64,000 bases of DNA from JAPWJZ01 sp964575605 (GTDB lineage: Bacteria; Pseudomonadota; Alphaproteobacteria; Micavibrionales; UBA2020): NCBI GenBank assembly GCA_964575605.1, contig CAZNRN010000019.1:1-64000 (forward strand). Direction: 5' to 3'. Each line of letters opens with the position of its first letter. The stretch's first letter is position 1. The position numbers and the translations under genes were made by a program. Below the pieces are notes generated by a model that searched no databases, was not told the DNA's origin, and saw nothing but the letters and a program-made list of their open reading frames with translations. Positions 17,593 to 26,394 of this stretch are shown here, in pieces.

Positions 17593-17904
17593 ATGACAAA
17601 ATCTGAACTGATCCTCAAACTCGCCGAGCTGAACCCGCACCTCTACCAGAGCCATGCGGAGCAGATCGTGGACACGATTTTTGAAGAGATTACAAAGGCA
17701 TTGGCAAACGGCAGCCGCGTCGAACTGCGCGGTTTCGGGGCATTCTCGGTGAAGCAGCGCAAGGCCCGCATGGGCCGCAACCCGCGCACCGGCGAGACCG
17801 TGAAGGTCGAAAACAAGCGCGTGCCCTTCTTCAAAATCGGCAAGAAAATGCACGAGCGCCTGAACGGCATCGTCTCCGACGACGAAGACGATATGAAGGA
17901 CTAA
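17593..17904 (+). CDS. ihfB: integration host factor subunit beta
   Basis: A 103-residue DNA-bending protein of the HU/IHF family. It begins MTKSELI, has the arm sequence RMGRNPRTGETVKVENKRVPFFKIGK with the intercalating proline, and the GFGAF turn. Compared with HU, ELNPHLYQSHAEQIV is beta-type IHF. A short acidic tail (SDDEDDMKD) follows. The partner alpha subunit is not in the window. A LapA-domain gene follows after 40 bases, an arrangement common in proteobacteria. Confidence 0.95.
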   Translation: MTKSELILKLAELNPHLYQSHAEQIVDTIFEEITKALANGSRVELRGFGAFSVKQRKARMGRNPRTGETVKVENKRVPFFKIGKKMHERLNGIVSDDEDDMKD

Positions 17905-17944
17905 GTCCTCCTCCCCTTAAACCGCTGATTATAAAGGGGGATAA

Positions 17945-18277
17945 ATGGCCTATATCACGCTACTCATCACCATCCCTTTGACCGTCTTCGCGGCGCTGTT
18001 TTCGCTGTCGAACACCGGCGTTATCACGCTTGGCCTCTGGCCCTTTGAAAAGACAATAGATTTTGCGGTTAATATCTTCGGCCTCGGCATGCTGGGCATC
18101 GGCTTTTTGCTGGGCGCGCTTTTCGTGTGGCTGCAATACCAGCGGTTGCGCGTGAAGCTCTGGCAGGAAAGCCGCAAAGCGGCGCGGCTGGAAAAAGAAC
18201 TCGACTCCCTGCGCCAGAAGGCGGAAACTGCCGCCTCACCAGATACAACACCCAAGCTGCCCGCCACGGCGGCCTAA
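17945..18277 (+). CDS. LapA-domain (DUF1049) membrane protein
   Basis: A 110-residue protein with two transmembrane helices (about 4-24 and 42-64) enclosing a short periplasmic loop with SNTGVITLGLWPF, then a cytoplasmic coiled coil (about 70-95, QESRKAARLEKELDSLRQK). This is the layout of LapA, which with LapB controls lipopolysaccharide synthesis in enterobacteria; LapB is not adjacent here. The gene follows ihfB, and a Nudix gene follows with a 13-base gap, so the three likely form an operon. Confidence 0.85.
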   Translation: MAYITLLITIPLTVFAALFSLSNTGVITLGLWPFEKTIDFAVNIFGLGMLGIGFLLGALFVWLQYQRLRVKLWQESRKAARLEKELDSLRQKAETAASPDTTPKLPATAA

Positions 18278-18290
18278 CAGGAGCTCCGTC

Positions 18291-18713
18291 TTGAAACGCG
18301 TCAGGAAAGTCGTCGCCTATATCACGCTGGGCGACAAGCTGCTGGTCTTCAACCACCGCGATTACCCGGAAGCAGGCGTACAGGTGCCCGCCGGCACCGT
18401 CGAGGAAGCCGAGGAGCTGCCGGACGCCGTGCTGCGCGAAGCGGAGGAAGAAACGGGACTCAAAGGGCTGACGCTGGTGAAATACCTCGGCGCCGAAGAT
18501 TTCGATGCCGCCAAAGTCGGCCGTGACGAAGTGCATGAGCGCCATTTCTTCCATCTCCAATGCGCCAACCCTGCGCCCGAAAAATGGAGGCACTGGGAAA
18601 TGACGCCCTATGGCGACGACAAGACGCCGGTTGCTTTCGATTTATACTGGGCGGATAAACAGGATCCCGGCCTGTCCTACGGCTTCGACGCGCTGCTGCG
18701 TAAAGTCACTTAA
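18291..18713 (+). CDS. Nudix hydrolase
   Basis: A 140-residue Nudix-family pyrophosphohydrolase. The Nudix box runs from GTVEEAEELPDAVLREAEEETGL (about 35-57) with the REAEEE-TGL metal-binding core intact. The start is a TTG at 18291, preceded by AGGAG, which fits better than any internal ATG. Substrate is not predictable from this sequence. The last four bases overlap the stop of the convergent membrane protein gene. Confidence 0.9.
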   Translation: MKRVRKVVAYITLGDKLLVFNHRDYPEAGVQVPAGTVEEAEELPDAVLREAEEETGLKGLTLVKYLGAEDFDAAKVGRDEVHERHFFHLQCANPAPEKWRHWEMTPYGDDKTPVAFDLYWADKQDPGLSYGFDALLRKVT

Positions 18714-19801
18714 GCCCTGAACAGGTAATCCTGCACGTGCCTGTTGTCGCGCCGCCAGAACGCGGCGTCGATAAAGTAGTGATGGATGTTGATGAAGACG
18801 ATAAACGACGTCAGGAAGAATTTCGGGTCATAGCTTAACCCCGTGATGCCGAAATTGCGGTCGAGCGCCTTGGGGAAAAACTCCATCAGCACAGCACCCG
18901 CCAGTAACCCCGTCGCCGCAAAGATAACAAAACCGCCCATGGCTTTGGGGCCAGTCATCTGCCTGAATTCCTCGCGTTTGAATTTGTAGACGAAGGGCAA
19001 GTATTGAAGACCGTGGAACAGCGGCACGATGGCATAGAACATCATGTCGATGCGCGGCATTAAAACCCACATATATATGGCTGATACATAGCCGACCAGC
19101 GCATTGGCCGAAAGTTTCTTTTCACCCTCCAGCCATGGCGCGACGAGCACTGCCGCCGCAGCCAGCGTCGTGATACAGGCGAAAACACCGCCATAGGTAA
19201 CGACCCAGGCGGGCAGGGGGATAGAAGGGTAAAGCCCGGGCGGATAGTCTTTTTCAACCATCTGCGCCGCCAGCGCGTTATTCGCCGCCGCCCATGACCA
19301 GAGCCAGACGGCATAGGCGTTGACCCACAACACCCTTTTTTCCCAGGCGCTGTAGTAGATACCTTTGTACAGCGACAGCGTGATCAGCACGCCATAGCCC
19401 TGCTTGACGTAGTGCCAGCCCACAGTCAGCAGCATCACGAAATAGGCCCAGCCCACCATTGCGGGATCGCGCACGGAAAAAGTCACCGCAAAATAGGCGG
19501 CCATGGCGGCGGGCACGACAACGCCGGCGAGGGCATGGCGGATACGGCTGAAAACCCCCGTATCTTTGCCGAACAGCCTGTCCGTGAACCCGCGGTAGAA
19601 CAGCAGGTATGAATAGACGAAATGCGGATAGGACAGGATGAAGGAAAATAAAATGATAAAGGCCGGCACCGCCAGCCGGACATCGCGCGGCATAAAGGGC
19701 AGCACTGAAAGGTAAAGCGCGAAGGTGAGGATCGACGTCCCGCCCAGAAGCCAGAAATCGGCCTGCGGTGAAACCAGCGCGCGTCGGGGGGCTGCCGTCA
19801 C
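18710..19801 (-). CDS. His-rich polytopic membrane protein, copy B
   Basis: A 363-residue protein with about nine to ten transmembrane helices. Conserved-looking motifs shared with the upstream copy A are YPHFVYSYLLFYR, TVGWHYVKQGYGVLITL, LFHGLQYLPFVYK and, near the end, NIHHYFIDAAFWRRDN. Several of the His residues sit at membrane edges and could bind metal or haem, but that is inference. The GTG at 19801, four bases after the stop of copy A, aligns with the start of copy A; a longer frame to 19927 would be Ser/Thr-rich and overlap copy A, so I reject it. Family not recognised. Confidence 0.78.
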   Translation of the reverse strand: MTAAPRRALVSPQADFWLLGGTSILTFALYLSVLPFMPRDVRLAVPAFIILFSFILSYPHFVYSYLLFYRGFTDRLFGKDTGVFSRIRHALAGVVVPAAMAAYFAVTFSVRDPAMVGWAYFVMLLTVGWHYVKQGYGVLITLSLYKGIYYSAWEKRVLWVNAYAVWLWSWAAANNALAAQMVEKDYPPGLYPSIPLPAWVVTYGGVFACITTLAAAAVLVAPWLEGEKKLSANALVGYVSAIYMWVLMPRIDMMFYAIVPLFHGLQYLPFVYKFKREEFRQMTGPKAMGGFVIFAATGLLAGAVLMEFFPKALDRNFGITGLSYDPKFFLTSFIVFINIHHYFIDAAFWRRDNRHVQDYLFRA

Positions 19802-19805
19802 GGCC

Positions 19806-20945
19806 TCAAGCCCTGAACAGGTTGTGCTGCACGTCCTTGTTATCCCTGCGCCAGAAAGCGTGGTCGATAAAGAAGTGGTGGACGTTGATAAAGACGATAA
19901 AGCCGATGAGGAAGAAGTAGGGGTCAAGCGCCGCGTTTTCCATCGTCATGCCGATATGGTCGTCGAGATTGTTGGGGATGGTTTCAAAGAAGACGGTGCC
20001 TAGCGCCGCGCCTACTGCCGTGAACATCAGCGCGTTGATGATAAACAGACGGCGTGAACGCCTGTAGTTGCCGAGTGGCCGGTGCAGTTCGCGCGAGAGT
20101 TCCGATTTTTTGTACTTATAGACAAAGGGCAGGTACTGCAGCGAATGGAACATCGGGATAAAGACGTAGAACCCCATGTTCACAAAGGGCACCATTACCC
20201 ACATATAAATCGCGCAGACATAGCCCACCACCGCATTGAATGATATCCCTTTGTTTTCGGCCAGCCAGCGGTTCAGCACCACGGCGATACAGGCGGCGGT
20301 GGTGAAACAGGCGAAGTAAAAACTGCCGTCTACGACCCAGGCAGGATAGTCGAAAGCGTTCCATTTCAAATGCCGGTAATTCAGCTCGCCGCCGACACTG
20401 TTCGTGCGGCACCAGGAATAGGCCCAGACCGCATAGGCGTTGACGTAGAGGATGCGTTTTTCCCAGTTGGTGTAAAAAACGTTTTTGTAAACCGACAGGG
20501 TGATCAGGACGCCGTAACCCTGCTTCACGTAGTGCCAGCCTACGGTGAAAATCATCACGAAAACCGCAAGGCTCAGCAGTTCAGGGCGCTTGCTCAGGTA
20601 GGCGTGGATAAAATAAAGCACCATGATCACGGGCACCGCGATGCCGGCCACAAGGAGCCTTACGCGGCTTGCCGGTTCCGTGCCCGGGCCGAAAAGCCGT
20701 GCAGAAAAGTTCTTGTAGAACAGCAGGTATGAATAGGCGAAGTGCGGATAGTTGATGACGAAGGAAAAATACCCCGCCCATATATAGGCTTCGGCCTTGA
20801 AGGCCTCCTGGTTATCGGCGTTGGTGAACACGAGACAGAGGCCGAGCAGTATGATGGAAAGCCCGCCCAGCAGCAGGAAATCCATCGCCGGGCTGACCAG
20901 CGCGCGGTCTGTGGACTGGAAGCCGAGGCGTTTGGCGAGGCTCAT
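19806..20945 (-). CDS. His-rich polytopic membrane protein, copy A
   Basis: A 379-residue paralogue of copy B with the same series of motifs: NYPHFAYSYLLFYKNF, TVGWHYVKQGYGVLITL, MFHSLQYLPFVYK and NVHHFFIDHAFWRRDN, plus the shared ending HNLFRA. It starts inside the last codons of the FecR-domain gene (ATGA overlap), so FecR, copy A and copy B form one operon. The middle loops differ between copies. Possible metal or haem-dependent membrane enzyme or channel; nothing in the sequence fixes this. Confidence 0.8.
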   Translation of the reverse strand: MSLAKRLGFQSTDRALVSPAMDFLLLGGLSIILLGLCLVFTNADNQEAFKAEAYIWAGYFSFVINYPHFAYSYLLFYKNFSARLFGPGTEPASRVRLLVAGIAVPVIMVLYFIHAYLSKRPELLSLAVFVMIFTVGWHYVKQGYGVLITLSVYKNVFYTNWEKRILYVNAYAVWAYSWCRTNSVGGELNYRHLKWNAFDYPAWVVDGSFYFACFTTAACIAVVLNRWLAENKGISFNAVVGYVCAIYMWVMVPFVNMGFYVFIPMFHSLQYLPFVYKYKKSELSRELHRPLGNYRRSRRLFIINALMFTAVGAALGTVFFETIPNNLDDHIGMTMENAALDPYFFLIGFIVFINVHHFFIDHAFWRRDNKDVQHNLFRA

Positions 20946-21934
20946 AACCCGAGGCCCTTCAATGCCCTGAACGACCGTGTCGGGTCGGCTGCCGGTTTTT
21001 CTTTATAGACTTTCTTGCCAGCCGGTGCGGTGGTCGTGGCCTTGCCGCCCGGCGTAGTGGTCGTAGTTGTTGTGGTCCTGCCGCCCGGTGTTTCGAACAG
21101 CGGGAAGTTGCCCCTCATACCGCCCTTCTGGCCGGGGATGATATTACCGCCCGGCACCATGTTGCCGGGGACCATGTTCCCCGGCACGCCCGGGACACCC
21201 TTCATTTTCAGGAAGTTGTTGAGCAGCAGGTCGTTTTTGCCCGAGCCCTCGAAGTTCAGCATGCGCTGCAGGACTTCTTCCTTGCGGGACAGCAGCACGG
21301 TCGCCGCGATCAGCTGCAGTTTTTTCGCGGGCCAGGGCATGGCGTCGGAGGGTTTTTGCTTGCGGCTCTTGATAGAAGTGCCCTTGCCCTTGTCGACGAA
21401 GGTTTCGCCGCCGTCGTTGCGCACGCGTACGCGGCCTTCCTCGACGTTTACACCATATTCCTGCTCGATCTCGCCCGCCCAGAATTTCGTGCCGCGGATG
21501 CCGATCGAGCCGTAACCGGTTTCAATTTCAACCTTGGGGTCTTTTTTCTTGGCAATCGCGCCGCTGATGTATTCGAAGGCGCCGCGCGTGACGCTGTAAT
21601 GCGCCTTGTCGTCCTGCGGGGCCGAGGGGTCGAAGGCGTATTCATCGGCGACGAAGCGGGTGTTTTCCGACAGCGTAAACTGCGTCTTGTCGATGAAGAG
21701 GATAAAGCCCTTGGATTTCGGGCCGGTTTCGATGACGTCGTTCAGGTGCAGCTGGGTTTCGACCTTGGCAGGCTTGCGTTCCTTCGTCCCTGCGGCTGTG
21801 ATCCAGACCTTGCCCTCGACCTCCAGCATCGTGCCAATCACGGCCGGCTGTGCGGGGGCTTGCTGAGGCTGCGCGAAGGCGGGTGAGGCGGTCATAAGGA
21901 ATGACAGGCACAAGACGGCGAAATATTTCAGCAT
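20942..21934 (-). CDS. secreted FecR-domain protein
   Basis: A 330-residue protein with a cleavable signal peptide (about 1-21, ending SPAFA). Residues about 35-170 are a FecR domain: LHLNDVIETGPKSKGFILFIDKTQFTLSENT, then YGSIGIRGTKFW and EGRVRVRNDGGE. It has no transmembrane anchor or sigma-interacting part, so it is a periplasmic FecR-like protein, not an anti-sigma factor. The last third is low complexity, with VPGNMVPGNMVPGGN and a run of eight threonines. First gene of the operon with the two polytopic membrane proteins, with which it may act. Confidence 0.85.
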   Translation of the reverse strand: MLKYFAVLCLSFLMTASPAFAQPQQAPAQPAVIGTMLEVEGKVWITAAGTKERKPAKVETQLHLNDVIETGPKSKGFILFIDKTQFTLSENTRFVADEYAFDPSAPQDDKAHYSVTRGAFEYISGAIAKKKDPKVEIETGYGSIGIRGTKFWAGEIEQEYGVNVEEGRVRVRNDGGETFVDKGKGTSIKSRKQKPSDAMPWPAKKLQLIAATVLLSRKEEVLQRMLNFEGSGKNDLLLNNFLKMKGVPGVPGNMVPGNMVPGGNIIPGQKGGMRGNFPLFETPGGRTTTTTTTTPGGKATTTAPAGKKVYKEKPAADPTRSFRALKGLGL

Positions 21935-22053
21935 GATGCGAACCCCATAAACCCTGCTCTACTGCTTATCTTATCCCAAAGCAGGCGATAAGCCAGCAGG
22001 GATAAGCCGCGGGCAGGCGGTAGGGTTTATGATATGTCAACCGATTGACGGAA

Positions 22054-22470
22054 TCAGCTTAGCGCCTTGCCGTTCAGCTTGAGGGTAACTGCGATATTAC
22101 CCTTGGTCGCCTTGGAATAGGGGCAGACCTTATGCGCGTCCTGCACCAGCAGGGTCGCCAGTTTCTCCTCGATGCCGGTCATGGTGACGGCCAGCGTCAC
22201 GCCCAGGAAAAACCCGTGTTCGTCCTGGTTCAGCGTGACTTCGGAATTGAGGTTGATCGCACCCGTTTCCAGCTTGCGCTGCCCCGCCACATAGGCGATC
22301 GCGCTGCCGAAGCAGGCGGCATAACCGATGGCGAACAATTGTTCCGGGTTGGTGCCCATGCCCCCGCCGCCCGGGCGCGAGAGGCTGACGGCCAGCTTGC
22401 CGTCGTCAGATTCTCCCTTGCCGTCGCGCCCGCCGGTGACTGTCGCGCGTGCTGTATACAAAACGGTCAT
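22054..22470 (-). CDS. ohr: organic hydroperoxide resistance protein (Ohr/OsmC family)
   Basis: A 138-residue peroxidase that reduces organic hydroperoxides using two cysteines. C53 (in YAACFGSAI) is the peroxidatic residue and C116 (in HKVCPYSKAT) the resolving one; both are conserved, and NPEQLFAIGYA marks the Ohr branch. No ohrR regulator is adjacent. The gene stands between the FecR operon and an unrelated membrane protein, all on the minus strand. Confidence 0.93.
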   Translation of the reverse strand: MTVLYTARATVTGGRDGKGESDDGKLAVSLSRPGGGGMGTNPEQLFAIGYAACFGSAIAYVAGQRKLETGAINLNSEVTLNQDEHGFFLGVTLAVTMTGIEEKLATLLVQDAHKVCPYSKATKGNIAVTLKLNGKALS

Positions 22471-22495
22471 TGTATTATCTCCTCGGGTAACATGA

Positions 22496-22966
22496 TTAAA
22501 AGCCTGCGGCTTTTTTAATATAAGCCGAAAAATCTTCGTCCTCGCCCACCAGCAGCCCCGGCAGCGCGCGTCTGAAATCCTCGCGCTGGCACCAGAACTT
22601 TATATAGTCTTCCCATGTCGCCCAGAGGCGCTTGGTCTGCTTGTCCATTTTTTCCTCGTAGACAAGGATGTAGGCGCGTTCGAAAAGCGCGACCAGCATG
22701 TCGAAAATGACGGTCTTGCGCTCTTTCTGCTCGGTGCTGAGGCTGTCGTCGGGGATGCCGCCGGTCATCAGCTGCAGATCGGCGTTTTCGATCATCAGGT
22801 TCCCGAACTTCGCGTATTCTTCGGCCAACGCCTGGTAGAGCTCTTCGTTCTCGAGCTGCCGTTCCTTGTAGTTATCGAGCGCGAACATGGCGATCGCATA
22901 GGGAAGGCCGATGACGGTGACGACGTAACTTGCCAGTTCCCAGGCCTGCAGGGTGCTTTCGGTCAT
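22496..22966 (-). CDS. small membrane-anchored protein of unknown function
   Basis: A 156-residue protein with one N-terminal transmembrane helix (about 9-29) and a soluble, charged helical domain with several Trp and Tyr (LWATWEDYIKFWCQREDFRRALP). It starts within the last codons of the MFS transporter gene (four-base overlap), so it may be its partner. It resembles, in layout only, small helical membrane proteins of DUF4760 type. No motif gives a function. Confidence 0.7.
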   Translation of the reverse strand: MTESTLQAWELASYVVTVIGLPYAIAMFALDNYKERQLENEELYQALAEEYAKFGNLMIENADLQLMTGGIPDDSLSTEQKERKTVIFDMLVALFERAYILVYEEKMDKQTKRLWATWEDYIKFWCQREDFRRALPGLLVGEDEDFSAYIKKAAGF

Positions 22967-24153
22967 GTCATTTCCTCTTTTATTTTAACAGATGGTTGCA
23001 GCAGGTAGCCGCCCAGCGCAATTGCGGAGAATACCGCGCCCGCAATAAACGTATGCCCGGGGCCGAAGGATTTCCAGAGCGCCCCTGCGATGACAGAGGC
23101 CAGCAGCAGCGCGATGCCGGTCAGCAGGTTGAACATGCCGAAGGCCGTGCCGCGCAGGTGCGCCGGTGCTGCTTCTGCGACTAAGGTGGTCAATATGCCC
23201 TGCGTCAGCCCCATATGCAGCCCCCAGCAGGCGGCCCCGGCGAACAGCAGCACCGGTCCCGCCGCCGCCGCCAGCAATATATCGGCGACAATCAGCGCCC
23301 CGATGCCCAGCGCCAGCAGTCCCGTGCGGCCTATGCGGTCGGAGAGGATGCCGACCGGCCATGCCGACAGGGAATACACAACGTTCATCGCAATCAATAT
23401 CATCGGTGCATAGGCGGCGGAAAGGCCAAGGCTGTTGCCGCGCAAAATCAGGAAGGCGTCCGAAAACCGCGCCAGTGTCAGCACCGCGCCCAGCAAGGAG
23501 ACGAACCAGAAAGCCTTGTTCAGCTGCTTTAGCTGCTCCTTTTTCAGGGGGAAGGGTTTTTTCTCCGTGGATTTCTCGCGCGTGGGTTCCTTGATGGCGA
23601 AGATAATGATCAGCAGCACCAGCAGCGCAGGCACCATCGACGCCCAGAACACAAGCTTGAAATTATTCACCGACCACAGCATCAGCAGCACGGCGATCAG
23701 GGGGCCGGTAAAGGCGCCGATGGTATCCATGGTCTGGCGCAGTCCATAGGCCGCGCCGCGCATGCCCTCCGGTGTCACATCGGCGACAAAGGCGTCGCGG
23801 GGCGCGACGCGGATGCCCTTGCCGATGCGGTCGGTAAAACGCGCCAGCAAGACCATCTGCACGTTTTCAGCGAGCGGGAAGAGGGGGCGCGTCACGGTCG
23901 CCAGGCCATAACCCAGCAGCAACAGCGGCTTGCGCCTGCCGATCCAGTCGCTGATCGCACCCGAGAAAATTTTGAGGATGGAGGCCGTGGCCTCCGCAAT
24001 GCCCTCGACGATGCCGACCCACAGCGCCGAGGTGCCCAGCACCGTCACCATGAAGACGGGCAGGATGCTGTGGATCATCTCCGACGATATGTCCATGAAC
24101 ATGGACACAAAGCCGAGCGCAATGACCCCTTTTGGCATTTTTTTCAGTGACAT
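22963..24153 (-). CDS. MFS transporter
   Basis: A 396-residue transporter of the major facilitator superfamily with about 12 helices in two halves and a cytoplasmic Lys-rich linker (KEPTREKSTEKKP) between them. The loop motif DRIGKGIRVAPRDAFVADVTPE is characteristic of a group often annotated as putative drug or metabolite exporters; D/R-rich SDWIGRRKP follows helix 2. I start it at 24153 (MSLKKMPKGV), because the longer frame overlaps the divergent P-loop gene and does not look like protein. Substrate unknown. Confidence 0.88.
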   Translation of the reverse strand: MSLKKMPKGVIALGFVSMFMDISSEMIHSILPVFMVTVLGTSALWVGIVEGIAEATASILKIFSGAISDWIGRRKPLLLLGYGLATVTRPLFPLAENVQMVLLARFTDRIGKGIRVAPRDAFVADVTPEGMRGAAYGLRQTMDTIGAFTGPLIAVLLMLWSVNNFKLVFWASMVPALLVLLIIIFAIKEPTREKSTEKKPFPLKKEQLKQLNKAFWFVSLLGAVLTLARFSDAFLILRGNSLGLSAAYAPMILIAMNVVYSLSAWPVGILSDRIGRTGLLALGIGALIVADILLAAAAGPVLLFAGAACWGLHMGLTQGILTTLVAEAAPAHLRGTAFGMFNLLTGIALLLASVIAGALWKSFGPGHTFIAGAVFSAIALGGYLLQPSVKIKEEMT

Positions 24154-24220
24154 AACCCGCACCTGTCGCAATATGTTAGGCTTTTTAACAGGGCTTGGAA
24201 AGGCTATACTCGGCAACGTC

Positions 24221-24766
24221 ATGCAGCGCGTTGTCATCCTCGGGCCCACGGGTTCCGGCAAAACGACATTGGGGTTCAAGGTGGCCGAAAAACTCGGCCT
24301 CACACCTGTCGACCTCGACGACCTCCACTGGAAACCCGCCTCCGAGGGCGCGTGGCAGCACCGCACGACCGAGGAAATGTACGCGCTGGCGATGGCAGCG
24401 GGTGCGGGTGACAAATGGGTCATCATGGGCAACTATTCCAAGGTGAAGGACGCCATCTGGCCGCGTGCGGATGCCTTCATCTGGATCAATTATCCTTTCT
24501 ACCGCGTTTTCTGGCAGCTGCTGCGCCGTTCCATCGCGCGCGCGGTCGACAAAAACCCGATTTGTAACGGCAATACCGAAAGCTGGCGGCTGATGTTTTC
24601 GAAGAAAAGCATCATCGTCTGGCTGTTCCAGAGCTACTGGAAACTGGAAAAACGCTATGCAGAGCATTTTGCCGGGGCTGGAAAAAACCCCGCTGTCCGC
24701 TATATTCGCCTCACGTCGCCACAGGCGACGGCAGAATTCCTGAAATCACTGGAGAACCCGTCATGA
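24221..24766 (+). CDS. P-loop NTPase, adenylate-kinase-like (topology-modulation type)
   Basis: A 181-residue cytoplasmic P-loop protein. Walker A is LGPTGSGKTT (7-16), followed by DLDDLHWKP, a segment typical of the small kinases annotated as 'DNA topology modulation protein' (FlaR-like). The base of the lid with RRSIARAVDKNP and WLFQSYWKLEKRY agrees. I take the ATG at 24221; the frame stays open further back but that part lies antisense to the MFS gene. It overlaps the next gene by four bases. The true substrate is unknown. Confidence 0.82.
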   Translation: MQRVVILGPTGSGKTTLGFKVAEKLGLTPVDLDDLHWKPASEGAWQHRTTEEMYALAMAAGAGDKWVIMGNYSKVKDAIWPRADAFIWINYPFYRVFWQLLRRSIARAVDKNPICNGNTESWRLMFSKKSIIVWLFQSYWKLEKRYAEHFAGAGKNPAVRYIRLTSPQATAEFLKSLENPS

Positions 24767-25866
24767 CCACGCCGCTTTTCACGCCCTTCACAATGCGCGG
24801 AACCGAATTCCGCAACCGCATCGGCGTGTCGCCCATGTGCCAGTATTCGTCCGAAGACGGCTTCGCCAGCGACTGGCATGTCGTGCATCTGGGCTCCCGC
24901 GCGGCGGGCGGGGCCGGGCTCGTCATCATGGAAATGACCGATGTGACGCCGGAAGGCCGCATCAGCTCCGGCTGTAACGGCATTTGGTCGGATGCGCATG
25001 TGGAGCCGCTGAAACGTGTTACGGATGTGATCAAAAACAACGGCGCGGTCGCTGGCATCCAGATCGCCCATGCGGGCCGCAAGGCGTCGAAGGCGCGCCC
25101 CTGGGAAGGCAATAAAACGCTGCTGCCGGGGCAGGGCGGCTGGGTGACGCAAGCGCCCTCGGCCATTCCCTTTACCGCGGGCGATCCCGCGCCGCACGCG
25201 CTCACCATCGATGAAATCAAGAAGCTGGTCGATGCCTTCGTTGCGGGCTCGGTGCGCGCGGTCAAGGCGGGTTTCCAGCTCATCGAACTGCATGGCGCGC
25301 ATGGCTATCTTATCCACCAGTTCCTCTCGCCGCTCAGCAACAAGCGTGATGATATTTATGGAGGCTCCGAAGAAAACCGCTTCCGCTTCGCGCTCGATAT
25401 CATGAAAGCGGTGCGCGCCGCCGTGCCCGCGAATATCATCGTCGGCATGCGCCTCTCATGCACCGACTGGGTCGAGGGCGCACTCACGATTGCCGATACC
25501 ACAAGGCTATCGCAGCAACTGAAGGCCGCGGGTGCCGATTTCATCGACTGTTCCTCGGGCTTTGTCACAGGCGACGCCAAGGTGCCTTTTGCACCAGGCT
25601 TCCAGGTGCCTTTCGCGAAAGAAATCCGCGAGAAGGCAGGCATCCCCACCTGCGCCGTCGGCATGATCACCGAAGCGAAACAGGCGAATGATATCGTCGC
25701 CTCCGGTTCGGCCGATATTGTGCTGCTGGCGCGGAAGCTCCTCAGCGACGCCTACTGGCCGATCCATGCGGCGCTGGAACTGGGGGCGGAACCTCCCATC
25801 CCCGCCCAATACCTGCGCGGCTACGAGGCCGATAAATACGCCCTGGCCAAGAAAAAGGCGGGGTAG
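24763..25866 (+). CDS. NADH:flavin oxidoreductase, Old Yellow Enzyme family (YqjM-like)
   Basis: A 367-residue FMN-dependent ene-reductase. MCQYSSEDGF near residue 25 and IQIAHAGRKA mark the YqjM/NamA branch, ELHGAHGYLIHQFLSPLSNKRDDIYGG is the central signature, and HGAH carries the substrate-activating His pair. FMN-phosphate-binding residues lie near the end (SADIVLLARKLLSD). It reduces activated C=C bonds in vitro in known members; the natural substrate is unknown. It overlaps the P-loop gene by four bases and precedes a GNAT gene by two bases. Confidence 0.93.
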   Translation: MTTPLFTPFTMRGTEFRNRIGVSPMCQYSSEDGFASDWHVVHLGSRAAGGAGLVIMEMTDVTPEGRISSGCNGIWSDAHVEPLKRVTDVIKNNGAVAGIQIAHAGRKASKARPWEGNKTLLPGQGGWVTQAPSAIPFTAGDPAPHALTIDEIKKLVDAFVAGSVRAVKAGFQLIELHGAHGYLIHQFLSPLSNKRDDIYGGSEENRFRFALDIMKAVRAAVPANIIVGMRLSCTDWVEGALTIADTTRLSQQLKAAGADFIDCSSGFVTGDAKVPFAPGFQVPFAKEIREKAGIPTCAVGMITEAKQANDIVASGSADIVLLARKLLSDAYWPIHAALELGAEPPIPAQYLRGYEADKYALAKKKAG

Positions 25867-25868
25867 GC

Positions 25869-26384
25869 ATGGCGGAATATCCCGGCATCGAGGTGCGCCC
25901 GTTCCGTCCCGACGAGTGGCCGGTGTTCAAGGCGGTTCGCCTCCGCGCGCTGGAAAGCGACCCGAAATTCTTCGGTTCCCGCTATGACGAGGAAAAGGCG
26001 CTGGCCGACAGCCACTGGCAGGACCGACTTGCCGACCCCAACCTTCTTGTGCTCGGCCTCTTCAACGAAGGCCAGCCCATCGGCATGACCGGCGCTGCCG
26101 TCGACCGCATGGACGACACGGGCCAGACCGGCAAGCTCTGGGGTTCGTGGATAGAACCCTCGTGGCGTAACAAGGGCCTGTCGCGCAAGATGTACGAAGC
26201 GCGCATCGCCTGGGCCAAGGCGCATCCCACAATCAAGAAACTTGTCGTGTCGCACCGCAAGAGCAACGCGGTCTCGAAGCGCGCCAACCAGCGCTTCGGC
26301 TTCCGCTTTACGGGCGCGAAAGATACCGTCTGGTACAATGGCGAGAAAGAGACCGAGTTCTTCTACGAACTGCCGGTAAAATAA
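25869..26384 (+). CDS. GNAT family N-acetyltransferase
   Basis: A 171-residue acetyltransferase. The segment GKLWGSWIEPSWRNKGLSRKMYEA (about 78-102) is the acetyl-CoA-binding region with a modified R/Q-x-x-G-x motif, followed by VVSHRKSNAVSKRANQRFGFRFTGAK, typical of the last strands. Acceptor unknown. It sits two bases after the Old Yellow Enzyme gene on the same strand, so the three-gene set is probably one operon. Converges with the FixH-like gene. Confidence 0.88.
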   Translation: MAEYPGIEVRPFRPDEWPVFKAVRLRALESDPKFFGSRYDEEKALADSHWQDRLADPNLLVLGLFNEGQPIGMTGAAVDRMDDTGQTGKLWGSWIEPSWRNKGLSRKMYEARIAWAKAHPTIKKLVVSHRKSNAVSKRANQRFGFRFTGAKDTVWYNGEKETEFFYELPVK

Positions 26385-26394
26385 CCTGAAATAA

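Noticed and set aside
19802..19927. Ser/Thr-rich N-terminal extension of the second polytopic protein
   Set aside because: It lies fully within the preceding paralogue's gene, in another frame; the GTG at 19801 matches the start of the paralogue.
21015..21515. Plus-strand open frame opposite the FecR gene's low-complexity tail
   Set aside because: It reads the complement of Thr and Gly-Pro repeats and gives Val/Pro runs; no start signals.
24154..24432. N-terminal extension of the MFS transporter
   Set aside because: This stretch lies antisense to the P-loop gene and reads as non-membrane, Ser/Pro/Arg-rich sequence; the transporter's first helix begins just after 24153.
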